Origin: Rhizobium tumorigenes
GTDB taxonomy: Bacteria; Pseudomonadota; Alphaproteobacteria; Rhizobiales; Rhizobiaceae
DNA: 64,000 bases
Assembly (NCBI RefSeq): GCF_003240565.2
Contig: NZ_CP117255.1
Span: forward strand, 3,463,501-3,527,500
Reading direction: 5' to 3'
Below are positions 34,971 through 43,326 of this stretch, piece after piece (positions within the stretch are counted from its first letter, which is position 1; every line of letters starts with the position of its first letter). The translations under genes and the position numbers were made by a program. The notes beneath the pieces were generated by a model that saw only the letters and a program-made list of their open reading frames with translations, was not told where the DNA came from and ran no database searches.

Positions 34971-36005
34971 ATGTTTTCCGTGACCGTATTCAGATCTTTT
35001 CTGACCGCCATTGGTGTTTGCCTCGTGCAGGTTTTCGTGAGCCACCCGGCGCTTGCCGCGGCAACGAAATATCCGCTTATGATCGACAACTGCGGTGCAA
35101 AGATCACGATAAGCAAGGCCCCTGAGCGTGCTATCGGGCTCGGGCAGAACAGCGCCGAGATCATGCTCTTGCTCGACCTGCAGGACAGGATGGCAGGTAC
35201 CGCGTTCTGGCCGAGCAAGGTCCTTCCGCAGCTTGCCGAGGCCAACGCCAAGGTGAAACTCCTGACGGTGGAGTTCCCGACCTTTGAAACGATCCTCGCC
35301 GAAAATCCCGATTTTGTCGCTGCCGCGCTGCCGAGCCTCGTCGGGCCCAGCAGCAAGGTCGCCAAGCGCGAGGATTTCGACAAGGTTGGCGTCCCCACGT
35401 ACCTCTCGCCGAGCACCTGCCTCAGCACAGAGAAGGTCAAGAACGAGTATGGCAGCCGTGACCAGCTGTGGAACATGGATCAGCTCTACAAGGAGATCGA
35501 CGAGCTATCGCAGATCTTCGATGTAGCAGATCGTGGCCAGGCGCTGATTGCCGATTTGAAGACGCGTGAAGCAGCCCTGCGCGCGAGCGTTTCGAAGGAT
35601 GGCAAAAAGCTATCCTACGTCTTCTGGTTCTCCAGTCCCAGCCCGTCTGCAGACGCCTATGTCGGCGGCAAGAACGGCGCATCTGGCTTTATCGCCGATG
35701 TGCTGGGCGGCCGAAATGCCATCGAGGCTGAAGCCGAATGGCCAACGCTTGGCTGGGAGAGCATTATCGCCGCCAACCCGGACGTCATCGTCGTCGCCAA
35801 TCTCGACCGCAACCGCTGGGAACTCGACAAGCCGGAGGCGAAGATCAAGTTCCTGACCAGCGATCCCGCCGTCAGCCAGATTGCAGCCGTCAAAAACAAG
35901 GCCATCGTCGTCATGGACGGTCAGGCGATGAACCCGACAATCCGCACCATCTATGGTGCCGAACAGGTGGCGACCCAGATGAAAGCCGTCGGCCTTTTAA
36001 AGTGA
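34971..36005 (+). CDS. Fe-siderophore/cobalamin-type ABC transporter, substrate-binding protein
   Basis: A 344-residue exported class III binding protein (FecB/BtuF/FhuD fold). A signal peptide is followed from about residue 27 by the mature protein (YPLMIDNCGAKITISKAPERAIGLGQNSAEIMLLLDL). The long connecting helix is at about 185-205 and AEWPTLGWESIIAANPDVIVVANLD marks the second lobe. The substrate cannot be told: ferric siderophore, haem and cobalamin are all possible, and I see no B12 riboswitch upstream. ATG at 34971 has a weak AGCAGG; a GTG 9 bases on and an ATG at 34887 are alternatives. It is the first gene of a three-gene importer operon. Confidence 0.87.
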   Translation: MFSVTVFRSFLTAIGVCLVQVFVSHPALAAATKYPLMIDNCGAKITISKAPERAIGLGQNSAEIMLLLDLQDRMAGTAFWPSKVLPQLAEANAKVKLLTVEFPTFETILAENPDFVAAALPSLVGPSSKVAKREDFDKVGVPTYLSPSTCLSTEKVKNEYGSRDQLWNMDQLYKEIDELSQIFDVADRGQALIADLKTREAALRASVSKDGKKLSYVFWFSSPSPSADAYVGGKNGASGFIADVLGGRNAIEAEAEWPTLGWESIIAANPDVIVVANLDRNRWELDKPEAKIKFLTSDPAVSQIAAVKNKAIVVMDGQAMNPTIRTIYGAEQVATQMKAVGLLK

Positions 36006-36007
36006 GC

Positions 36008-37042
36008 ATGACACGCCGGTCTTTGAGACAGCTTGCGACAGTCAGCCTACTGGTGCTGGCGTCGCTCGCCGCCATAGGCATGGTGGTCGGCATCAGCGTT
36101 GGTATCGGTGACCTGCCGATCCCGCTTGCGACGACGTTTGCTGCTGTCACGAACCGCCTCGGCCTGACGGCGATCGAACTCAACCGCATCCATGAAACCG
36201 TGATCTGGGATTACCGCCTCAGCCGGGCGCTGGTGGCGGCATTCTGCGGTGCGGGGCTGGCTCTGTCAGGGGCCATCATGCAGTCGCTGCTGCGCAATCC
36301 GCTGGCAGAACCTTATGTGCTCGGGATTTCGGCCGGCGCCTCCACAGGTGCAGTTGCCATCGTCATTCTCGGCATCGGATCGGGCGCCGTGTCGCTTTCG
36401 GCAGGCGCCTTTGCCGGTGCTTTTGCGGCCTTCCTGTTCGTGGCGCTTCTGTCGAACGGCGCGCGCGGCGGCGCCGACCGCACGATCCTTGCAGGCGTCG
36501 CCGCCTCGCAGCTTTTCAACGCCACCACATCCTACATCGTTACCACTTCGGGCAATGCGCAGCAGGCGCGCGACGTGATGTTCTGGCTGCTGGGCAGTTT
36601 TGGCGGAGTGCGCTGGCCGGAGCTGACGCTGGTTTCCATCGTCATAGGCATCTCGCTTATTGCCTGCCTTGCCTATGCGCGCGTGCTGGATGCCTTCGCC
36701 TTCGGCGACGAGACAGCCTCATCGCTGGGGGTGAACGTCAGTCGCGCCCGGATCGTCCTGTTTGCCCTGACGGCGGTCATGACGGCAACGATCGTCAGCA
36801 TGGTCGGCTCGATCGGCTTCGTCGGCCTCGTGGTGCCCCACGCTGCGCGCTTCATCGTCGGGCCGCTGCATATCCGGCTGCTGCCTGCATGCGCCATCTT
36901 CGGTGCGATTTTCATGGTGTTGGCGGATATCGCCTCGCGCGTGCTGATCCCCCATCAGGTCCTGCCGATCGGCGTCGTCACCGCGCTCGTCGGCGTGCCC
37001 GTGTTTTCCTTCATCCTCTACCGGTTCCAGCGCGCATCATGA
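36008..37042 (+). CDS. FecCD-type ABC transporter permease
   Basis: A 344-residue inner-membrane permease with about ten helices. The family landmarks are present: LSRALVAAFCGAGLALSGAIMQSLLRNPLAEPYVLGISAGASTGA, LLGSFGGVRWPEL, SIGFVGLVVPHAARFI (coupling helix region) and PIGVVTALVGVPVFSFIL. It imports iron complexes or cobalamin with its partners. Its start overlaps the end of the binding-protein gene (a GTGA overlap at 36002 is an alternative start) and its stop overlaps the ATPase start, so the three genes are translationally coupled. Confidence 0.92.
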   Translation: MTRRSLRQLATVSLLVLASLAAIGMVVGISVGIGDLPIPLATTFAAVTNRLGLTAIELNRIHETVIWDYRLSRALVAAFCGAGLALSGAIMQSLLRNPLAEPYVLGISAGASTGAVAIVILGIGSGAVSLSAGAFAGAFAAFLFVALLSNGARGGADRTILAGVAASQLFNATTSYIVTTSGNAQQARDVMFWLLGSFGGVRWPELTLVSIVIGISLIACLAYARVLDAFAFGDETASSLGVNVSRARIVLFALTAVMTATIVSMVGSIGFVGLVVPHAARFIVGPLHIRLLPACAIFGAIFMVLADIASRVLIPHQVLPIGVVTALVGVPVFSFILYRFQRAS

Positions 37043-37800
37043 GCATTACAGCTGAAAATCTCACCTGGAGCATCGGCAGGAAGACAATCCTGGACGGCAT
37101 CTCTTTCAGTGTCCGATCAGGCAAGATGTTGGGCCTGCTCGGCCCCAACGGCTCCGGCAAGACATCTCTGCTGCGCCTGCTGGCGGGCCTCAAGCAACCG
37201 GATACGGGGCACGTCACACTCGACGGGCAGGACATCGGCACGGTCAGCCGTCGCAACATCGCCCAGCGCGTCGCCTTCGTTGAGCAGCATGCCACCACCA
37301 ATGCCGGTCTTCGGGTCATCGATGTGGTCAAGCTCGGCCGCTTTCCCCACCGGTCGATGTTTTCGGGCTGGTCGATCGCAGACGAGGAGGCGGTGGAAGC
37401 GGCCCTAGCGCGCACAGGCATGGGGGAGAAGCGCCAGGACCGTTGGCATAGCCTCTCCGGCGGTGAACGGCAGCGCACCCAGATCGCCAGGGCACTGGCA
37501 CAATCGCCGAAAGAACTCATCCTCGACGAGCCGACGAACCACCTTGATATCCAGCACCAGATCGGCCTGCTCAGGCTCGTCTCCAGCCTCCCGATGACCA
37601 GCATCATCGCGCTCCACGACCTGAACCACGCCGCCATGTTCTGCGACGAACTGATCGTCCTGGAGCGCGGAAAGGTCGTGGCCTCAGGCACGCCTGAGAA
37701 GGTGTTGACGGAGACGCTGCTGCGTGAGGTATTCTCCGTCGAAGCCAGGATCGAGCCGTCGCCGCACACCCAGAGGCCACACATCCATTATCTCGGGTAG
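37039..37800 (+). CDS. FecE/FepC-type ABC transporter ATPase
   Basis: A 253-residue ATPase powering the adjacent permease. Walker A GPNGSGKT is at residues 35-42, the signature LSGGE at 139-143, Walker B ILDEPTNHLD at 161-170 and the switch His in IIALHDLNHAA. ATGA overlap with the permease. The operon ends here; the next gene is an unrelated antitoxin 111 bases downstream. Confidence 0.93.
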   Translation: MSITAENLTWSIGRKTILDGISFSVRSGKMLGLLGPNGSGKTSLLRLLAGLKQPDTGHVTLDGQDIGTVSRRNIAQRVAFVEQHATTNAGLRVIDVVKLGRFPHRSMFSGWSIADEEAVEAALARTGMGEKRQDRWHSLSGGERQRTQIARALAQSPKELILDEPTNHLDIQHQIGLLRLVSSLPMTSIIALHDLNHAAMFCDELIVLERGKVVASGTPEKVLTETLLREVFSVEARIEPSPHTQRPHIHYLG

Positions 37801-37858
37801 CGGTCTCTCGATAGGGCCCATCTAGCGACTTTTGACAAACCGCAGAAGTATCTTGATA

Positions 37859-37878
37859 GTAATGTATATTTGCATTAC
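37859..37878. promoter_or_regulatory. Inverted repeat, candidate VapB operator
   Basis: GTAATG-N8-CATTAC forms a perfect 6-bp inverted repeat 33 bases upstream of vapB within an AT-rich stretch (TATATTTG in the spacer). Position and symmetry suit autoregulation by a dimeric AbrB-fold antitoxin. Confidence 0.5.
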
Positions 37879-37911
37879 CATAGGGCAGATGCAACAATAG
37901 AGAATGTGGTG

Positions 37912-38184
37912 ATGGCATCGGTATCGCAGGCGGTCACGGTAAAAGGTCAGGTCACGCTGAAACGGGACTTGCTGAACCATCTCGGCATCAAGCCGGGTGA
38001 GCGGGTCGATTTCGAAAAATTGCCCGGTGGCGAACTGCGGCTGCGCGCTGCGCGCCCGTCCGGCACGATCGACGACTTCCTTCATTCGCTCGACGGCAAA
38101 CTAAAGCTGAAGAAGCCGATTTCGATTGAGGAAATGAATGAGATTGCGGCGGCGGGTTGGGCCGGCCAACTGGACGAAAAATGA
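37912..38184 (+). CDS. vapB: AbrB/MazE-fold antitoxin (VapB-like)
   Basis: A 90-residue antitoxin. The N-terminal swapped-hairpin AbrB domain is visible as SVSQAVTVKGQVTLKRDLLNHLGIKPGERVDFEKLPGGELRLR (residues about 2-45), followed by an acidic, helical tail (IDDFLHSLDGKLKLKKPISIEEMNEIAAAGW) that should wrap the toxin. The ATG at 37912 starts the conserved domain; an upstream in-frame start at 37870 lies inside the palindrome. Its stop overlaps the vapC start (ATGA), the usual TA coupling. Confidence 0.87.
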   Translation: MASVSQAVTVKGQVTLKRDLLNHLGIKPGERVDFEKLPGGELRLRAARPSGTIDDFLHSLDGKLKLKKPISIEEMNEIAAAGWAGQLDEK

Positions 38185-38579
38185 AGATCACGGCCGATAC
38201 CAACGTCCTTGCGCGTGCGATCCTGCGCGACGATCCAGCCCAAGCCGATACCGCCCGCAAGCTGCTCAGAGAGGCGACGTTGATCGCGGTTTCGGTGCCG
38301 TCGCTATGCGAACTGGTTTGGATACTGCGGCAAGGAGCCAAATTGCCGAAAGAGGATGTTGCGGCCGCGATCCGGGCGCTAATGGACGCCGGTAATGTCG
38401 TGCTGAACCGCCCCGCCGTTGAAGCCGGCCTTGCGCTGCTTCAGGCCGGCGGCGACTTCGCCGATGGAGTCATGGCGCACGAAGGCAAATGGCTTGGCGG
38501 CGAAACCTTCGTGTCGTTCGACAAGCAAGCGGTTGCGCTGCTTTCCAAGCAAGGCGAAGCCGTACAACTTCTCACCTGA
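38181..38579 (+). CDS. vapC: PIN-domain toxin (VapC-like ribonuclease)
   Basis: A 132-residue Mg-dependent ribonuclease of the PIN family; VapC toxins typically cut tRNA or rRNA loops. The acidic active-site residues are in place: Asp6 in ITADTNVLARAIL, Glu44 in SLCELVW, Asp95 in GDFADGVMAHEG and Asp114 in VSFDKQA, so the toxin should be active. ATGA overlap with the antitoxin. A strong terminator lies 135 bases downstream. Confidence 0.9.
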   Translation: MKITADTNVLARAILRDDPAQADTARKLLREATLIAVSVPSLCELVWILRQGAKLPKEDVAAAIRALMDAGNVVLNRPAVEAGLALLQAGGDFADGVMAHEGKWLGGETFVSFDKQAVALLSKQGEAVQLLT

Positions 38580-38713
38580 GGGCAGGGCGAATATTTCATC
38601 CGCGTGCAGTCGCTAGCCGAGGCATGAACAGGGGTCGAACGAGTCGTAGAAGCGACCTGCGGCGAACAAAATTAGCCAAATAGGCTTGCGTTCATTTGAG
38701 CCGCTCTGCATGC

Positions 38714-38741
38714 CCGATCCCAGATGGGATCGGCATTTTTT
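38714..38741 (+). terminator. Rho-independent terminator downstream of vapBC
   Basis: Perfect stem CCGATCCC/GGGATCGG (38714-38721 and 38726-38733) with AGAT loop, followed by CATTTTTTC on the plus strand. Between the vapC stop and this hairpin no gene is visible. Confidence 0.85.
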
Positions 38742-38847
38742 CAATTGTACGCCATCCAACTATCATAAAATGTGCAATTGATGACCCGGGTAAAATGGCT
38801 GAACATTCTTATTTACGTCAATAAAGTCAATGGGTTATTTGATGATC

Positions 38848-40410
38848 TCATTCCCACTCGATGGTCCCGGGTGGCTTGCTCGTAACGTCATAGACGACGC
38901 GGTTGATGCCGCGGACTTCGTTGATGATGCGGGTGGCGGCGCGGCCGAGGAATTCCATGTCGTAGTGGTAGAAATCGGCCGTCATGCCGTCCACAGAGGT
39001 GACGGCGCGCAGTGCGCAGACGAATTCGTAGGTGCGCCCATCGCCCATGACGCCGACGGTCTGTACCGGCAGCAATACGGCGAAGGCCTGCCAGATGGCG
39101 TCGTAGAGGCCCGCCTTGCGGATTTCGTCGAGATAAACGGCGTCGGCTTCCCTCAGGATTTCCAGCTTTTCGCGCGTGATGCCGCCGGGGCAGCGGATGG
39201 CGAGCCCCGGGCCGGGGAAGGGATGGCGGCCGATGAAACTGTCGGGCAGGCCAAGCTCCTTGCCGAGCACCCGCACTTCGTCCTTGAACAGTTCACGCAG
39301 CGGTTCGACTAGCTGCATGTTCATCCGGGCAGGAAGCCCGCCGACATTGTGGTGCGACTTGATGGTGACGGACGGGCCGCCGGAGAAGGAGACGCTTTCG
39401 ATGACGTCGGGGTAGAGCGTGCCCTGTGCAAGGAAATCGGCGCCACCGAGCTTCTTCGCCTCGGCCTCGAAGACGTCGATGAACAGCCGGCCAATCGTCT
39501 TGCGCTTGGTCTCCGGGTCGCTCTCGCCTTCCAGCGCATTGATGAACATGTCGGACGCATCCACATGCACCAGATGCAGGTTGTAGTGCTCCTTGAACAT
39601 GGCGACGACATCGGTCGCCTCGTTCTTGCGCATCAGGCCGTGGTCGACGAGGATGCAGGTCAGCTGGTCGCCTACGGCCTCGTGGATCAGCAGCGCCGCA
39701 ACCGAGGAGTCGACACCGCCGGAGAGGCCGCAGATGACCTTGCTGCTGCCGACCTGCGCACGGATCGCCTCGACTGCCTTGGCGCGATAGGCCGACATCG
39801 TCCAGTCGCCCTTGAGGCCGGCAATGTTGTGGATGAAATTGGCGATGAGCTTGGCGCCATCGGGCGTGTGGACCACTTCCGGATGGAACTGCACGCCGTA
39901 ATATCTCCGCTTCTCGTCGGCGATGAAAGCATAAGGCGCGTTCGACGATGTGGCGATGACCTCGAAGCCTTCCGGCAGCGCGGTCACGCGGTCGCCGTGG
40001 CTCATCCAGACCTGGTGGCGCGAACCGGAGGACCAGAGGCCCTCGAACAGCTTGCAATCCTGGTCCACCTCGAGGAAGGCGCGCCCAAATTCGCGGTGAT
40101 GGCCGCTTTCGACCATGCCGCCGAGTTGCATGCACATCACCTGCTGGCCGTAACAGATACCGAACACCGGAAGGCCGCTGTCGAAAATGATCTGCGGTGC
40201 CCGGGGCGAGCCTTCGTCGACCGTCGACGCCGGGCTGCCGGACAGGATGACCGCCTTTGGGTTCAGCCGGTGAAAGGCTGTTTCGGCGGACTGGAAAGGG
40301 GCGATCTCGCAATAGACGCCGGTTTCGCGGACGCGCCGGGCGATCAGCTGGGTTACCTGGCTGCCGAAATCGACGATGAGAACGGTATCTGGATGAACTG
40401 TCTGGGTCAT
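38848..40410 (-). CDS. guaA: GMP synthase (glutamine-hydrolysing)
   Basis: Converts XMP to GMP with glutamine and ATP, the last step of guanine nucleotide synthesis. The 520-residue enzyme has the class I glutaminase domain (Cys86 in FGICYGQQ, His177 and Glu179 in [10 protein letters not shown]), the ATP-pyrophosphatase domain with PP-loop GLSGGVDSS at 228-236, and the C-terminal dimerisation domain ending KPPGTIEWE. The ATG at 40410 has AAGG. It is 94 bases downstream of the nucleosidase-like gene and could be on a shared purine-related transcript, but a separate promoter is as likely. Confidence 0.98.
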   Translation of the reverse strand: MTQTVHPDTVLIVDFGSQVTQLIARRVRETGVYCEIAPFQSAETAFHRLNPKAVILSGSPASTVDEGSPRAPQIIFDSGLPVFGICYGQQVMCMQLGGMVESGHHREFGRAFLEVDQDCKLFEGLWSSGSRHQVWMSHGDRVTALPEGFEVIATSSNAPYAFIADEKRRYYGVQFHPEVVHTPDGAKLIANFIHNIAGLKGDWTMSAYRAKAVEAIRAQVGSSKVICGLSGGVDSSVAALLIHEAVGDQLTCILVDHGLMRKNEATDVVAMFKEHYNLHLVHVDASDMFINALEGESDPETKRKTIGRLFIDVFEAEAKKLGGADFLAQGTLYPDVIESVSFSGGPSVTIKSHHNVGGLPARMNMQLVEPLRELFKDEVRVLGKELGLPDSFIGRHPFPGPGLAIRCPGGITREKLEILREADAVYLDEIRKAGLYDAIWQAFAVLLPVQTVGVMGDGRTYEFVCALRAVTSVDGMTADFYHYDMEFLGRAATRIINEVRGINRVVYDVTSKPPGTIEWE

Positions 40411-40504
40411 GGCGAGCCTTTAGAGAAAAGCCTTGCTTCATGCAATCGGGCAATGCCGGCAAGCTTTAAAAATATTGTCCCGATTGTCCTTGGCAGCAGG
40501 GCTT

Positions 40505-41146
40505 TCAGAACCAGAAGACACCGTCCTCGAGCGCCGCAAACAGGCTGTCGACGGCATAGGAGAGTTTGCGGTCGACGATGTGCAGGTACTCTGTCCAGCC
40601 GCTGATATGCTGCAGCTCGACGATGCCATCAGATATGCCGCGCAGCCCGATAAGCGGCAGGCTGTAGGTCTGGCAGGCGCGCAACACGGCGAAGGTCTCC
40701 ATGTCGACCATATCGGTGCCGATGGCGGCATAGGCTTCCGCCCCCGAGATGACATTGCCGCCGGTCGACAGGCTGGCCGTCGGCACTGCCGGGATACGCA
40801 GCGGCAGTTCGACTGACGCAGGCAGATCGAGGAACGGCGTGCGTCCGCGCTCGAAGCCGAGTGGCGAGGCATCCATGTCGCGGTAGGAAACCGAGCTGAC
40901 CTGGTAGACCTCGGTCTGTTCCAGCGTTGCAGAGCCGGCTGAGCCAAGCGAAACAACGAGATCTGGCAGTTCGTCGCGGGCGTCAAGCTGCGCAAGCGTC
41001 CGGGTGAGCGCAATCGCTGCCTCGACCGGACCGACGCCGGTCATCAGCGGCTCGATGCGGGAGCGCAGGAACGGCCCGTATTCCGCCTCTGCCGCCATCA
41101 CGAACAGGATCGTCTTGCCGGAAACGGATTTCAGTTCGAAGGTCAT
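40505..41146 (-). CDS. 5'-methylthioadenosine/S-adenosylhomocysteine nucleosidase-like protein
   Basis: A 213-residue purine-nucleosidase-fold enzyme. The family marks are TILFVMAAEAEYGPFL (nucleobase strand with AEAEYGPF), the MTGVGPVEAAIALT loop, LVVSLGSAGSA, and the active-site VDMETFAVLRAC and LIGLRGISDG (with the catalytic Asp). It cleaves MTA or SAH to adenine; it is shorter than the E. coli Pfs (232) and diverges around the purine loop, so substrate assignment is moderate. AAGGAAT precedes the ATG; the start overlaps the stop of the thioesterase gene (ATGA), so the two are coupled. Confidence 0.83.
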   Translation of the reverse strand: MTFELKSVSGKTILFVMAAEAEYGPFLRSRIEPLMTGVGPVEAAIALTRTLAQLDARDELPDLVVSLGSAGSATLEQTEVYQVSSVSYRDMDASPLGFERGRTPFLDLPASVELPLRIPAVPTASLSTGGNVISGAEAYAAIGTDMVDMETFAVLRACQTYSLPLIGLRGISDGIVELQHISGWTEYLHIVDRKLSYAVDSLFAALEDGVFWF

Positions 41147-41592
41147 CCCGAAATTCCTTCCCTGCCGCGGATCACCATCATCGTGCCGGTCATCGAGGCG
41201 ATCAGCTTGGCCGGTCCGTCGCCGATGGCGTAGCCGCGACCGTCGGCGACGATGATCGTCGTGCCCGGCTTGGTGACTTCGCCGCGAAACAGGAAGCGCT
41301 CGCCGCGGCCCGGCGACATCAGGTTCACCTTGAATTCGATGGTCAGGATGGAAGCCTCCGGATCGATGACGCTGTAGGCGGCAAACCCACAGGCCGAATC
41401 CAAGGCCGCAGAGATGATGCCGGCATGTAGTATGCCGTGCTGCTGCGTCAGCTTGATGTCGAAGGGTAGCTCGATCTCGACCATGCCGTGCTGGACACGC
41501 GTGAGCTCGGCGCCGATGGTTTCCATCGCTGCCTGCTTTTCGAAGCTGTCGCGGATCCGCTGCCTGAAATCGCCGCTGCTGCCATCGTTCAT
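41143..41592 (-). CDS. PaaI-type hotdog-fold thioesterase
   Basis: A 149-residue hotdog-fold acyl-CoA thioesterase. The catalytic stretch QQHGILHAGIISAALDSACGFAAYS (residues about 49-73) carries the HG and the Asp of the PaaI family; LTIEFKVNLMSPGRGERFLF and GRGYAIGDGPAKLIASMTGTMMVI complete the fold. It hydrolyses a short- or aryl-acyl-CoA; the exact substrate is unknown. GAGGG precedes the ATG. It is coupled by ATGA to the nucleosidase gene, a pairing I cannot explain functionally. Confidence 0.88.
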   Translation of the reverse strand: MNDGSSGDFRQRIRDSFEKQAAMETIGAELTRVQHGMVEIELPFDIKLTQQHGILHAGIISAALDSACGFAAYSVIDPEASILTIEFKVNLMSPGRGERFLFRGEVTKPGTTIIVADGRGYAIGDGPAKLIASMTGTMMVIRGREGISG

Positions 41593-41660
41593 GCCATGCC
41601 CTCGTTGTCACGGGAAAGTGGCATGGCTGCCGGTGTCAGACAAGCGGCGACGGGGCAATT

Positions 41661-42113
41661 TCAGTTGAGATAGGCTATGGAAGCGTTCAGCACTGTCGCA
41701 AAGGCAACCCAGGCGGCATAGGGGATGAACAGCAGCGCCGCAATCCTGTCGCGCTGCCAGCGGTTGGCGATGAAGGCGAGGATGACGATCAGCATCCCGA
41801 GGATGATGAAGAGCGCGATCAGCGGCTTCTCCAGGCCGAAGAAAAACGGCGACCAGAGAAAGTTGAGCGCCATCTGCACAAACCAGAGCTTCATGCCGTC
41901 TGTTTTTGGCCCCATAAACCATGTGCGTGCACCGGCAATGCCGATGAGGACGTACAGCGTGGTCCAGGCAGGGCCGAACAGCCAGTTCGGCGGATTGAAC
42001 GGCGGCTTGACCAGCGACTGGTACCAGGCGCCGGGCAGATTGAAGAAGCCGATTGCCAGTCCTATCCCGAGAACGGCGACGATGAAGACGATATAAGTCG
42101 ATGCTTTGTTCAT
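41661..42113 (-). CDS. tspO: TspO/MBR family tryptophan-rich sensory protein
   Basis: A 150-residue outer-membrane or inner-membrane protein with five helices. The signature is complete: PGAWYQSLVKPPFNPPNWLFGPAWTTLYVLIGIAGA, then LALNFLWSPFFFG-like helix 3 and NRWQRDRIAALLFIPYAAWVAFATVLN. Bacterial TspO binds porphyrins and tunes photosynthetic or stress genes in Rhodobacter, and it can degrade protoporphyrin under light. An ATG at 42125 is an alternative. It stands alone, next to the porphyrin/iron-related genes only by proximity. Confidence 0.92.
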   Translation of the reverse strand: MNKASTYIVFIVAVLGIGLAIGFFNLPGAWYQSLVKPPFNPPNWLFGPAWTTLYVLIGIAGARTWFMGPKTDGMKLWFVQMALNFLWSPFFFGLEKPLIALFIILGMLIVILAFIANRWQRDRIAALLFIPYAAWVAFATVLNASIAYLN

Positions 42114-42221
42114 GGCGATCAACATAAGGTAGCGGCGCGTGTCCGCCAAGCGTCATCCCTTGCCTGTATGCATTCACGGCTGCACGGTTGCGTGTGGGTG
42201 CGAAAATTGACCGAAGTTGGA

Positions 42222-43311
42222 ATGGAAAGTGTGATGGCTAGCATCTTGCAGTCGACTGAATCTTACGAGACGTGGCTGCGGACGGCGCTGCCGGGAGAAA
42301 TTGTAGAGGCCGATCTCGCCGTAAAGCATCAGAAGATGAAGAGCGGCAGCTTCGCATTCCTTCGCGCCACCTACTGGCGCTGGGCTGAAACCATCCTCGA
42401 TCTCTGCCCCGAACTGGCATCGGCGCCCGAGGTGCTGGCGATCGGCGATACCCATCTGGAAAACTTCGGAACGTGGCGCGATTGCGAAGGCCGGTTGGTA
42501 TGGGGCGCCAACGATTTCGACGATGCAGCGACCATGCCCTATGTGCTCGATCTCGTTCGTTTGACGACGAGCGCCATTCTCGCCCGCAATGCAAGCTCGC
42601 CCTACCACGGCCATTGCCGCCGCTATCCTTGCCGGCTACCGACGCGGACTGGGTCGCCCCATGCCCGTTATCCTCGAGCGGGACTACAAGTGGCTGCGAA
42701 AGGCCGTCATGTTGTCCAACGGCGAGCGCAAGGATTTCTGGGAGAAATTCACAGAATTGCCGACCTGCACCGCGCCGCCGCGGCAAAAATACCTGGAAGT
42801 GCTCCGTGGTTCGCTGCCGGAGCATACGCGTGAATTTGTTATAAAGCCCCGCACTGCCGGCACGGGAAGCCTTGGTCGTCCACGCTTTGTGGCGATGGTG
42901 GATTACTGGCGCGGTGGCCCGGTCCTCAGGGAAGTCAAGGCGCTCGCCATGTCCGCCTGGTCGCTGTGCCACGACCCCGCCAACACCGCCATTCATGCCG
43001 GAATTATCGCTGACGGCCGGGCCCGTTCTCCCGATCCGCAATACAGGATCACCGGAGACCTCCTTGTTCGCCGCCTTTCGCCGAACAGCCGCAAGATCGA
43101 GGTCGATGGCGATCTCGACACGCTGCTTTCGCCGGACATGCTCGACCTCATGGGTTTCGAGATCGCCAATTGCCATTCGAACGACGTGTCCGTTATCCCG
43201 GCCATCCTCGCCGATCTCGATGCGCGCGGCGATGCGTGGCTGCGTGCGGCGGCGAAGACGGCGGCGGCCGCGGTTGCGGCAGAGCAGGCCGAGTATGCAG
43301 CAGCTGGCTGA
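42222..43311 (+). pseudogene. DUF2252 family protein, broken by a +1 frameshift
   Basis: The region encodes one DUF2252 protein (about 362 residues if repaired) in two frames. Frame A (from 42222) reads the N-terminal part: AFLRATYWRWAETILDLCPELA, VLAIGDTHLENFGTWRDCEGRLVWGANDFDDAATMPYVLDLVRLTTSAILARNASS. Frame B resumes at once with PTTAIAAAILAGYRRGL, and runs to the end at 43311 (IKPRTAGTGSLGRPRF, LVRRLSPNSRKIEV). The switch falls at the CCC run 42599-42602 (TCGCCCTACC); removing one C restores one frame. The kinase-like family, with GDTHLENFG as its HGD-like loop, has no known function. Either the gene is inactivated or the extra base is a sequencing error. A short start at 42234 is also possible. 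Confidence 0.82.
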
Positions 43312-43326
43312 GTTTGTGGCAACCGG

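Noticed and set aside
40505-41611. Possible thioesterase-nucleosidase fusion protein
   Set aside because: The two domains are in different frames and joined by ATGA; the apparent single frame reads the thioesterase region out of frame.
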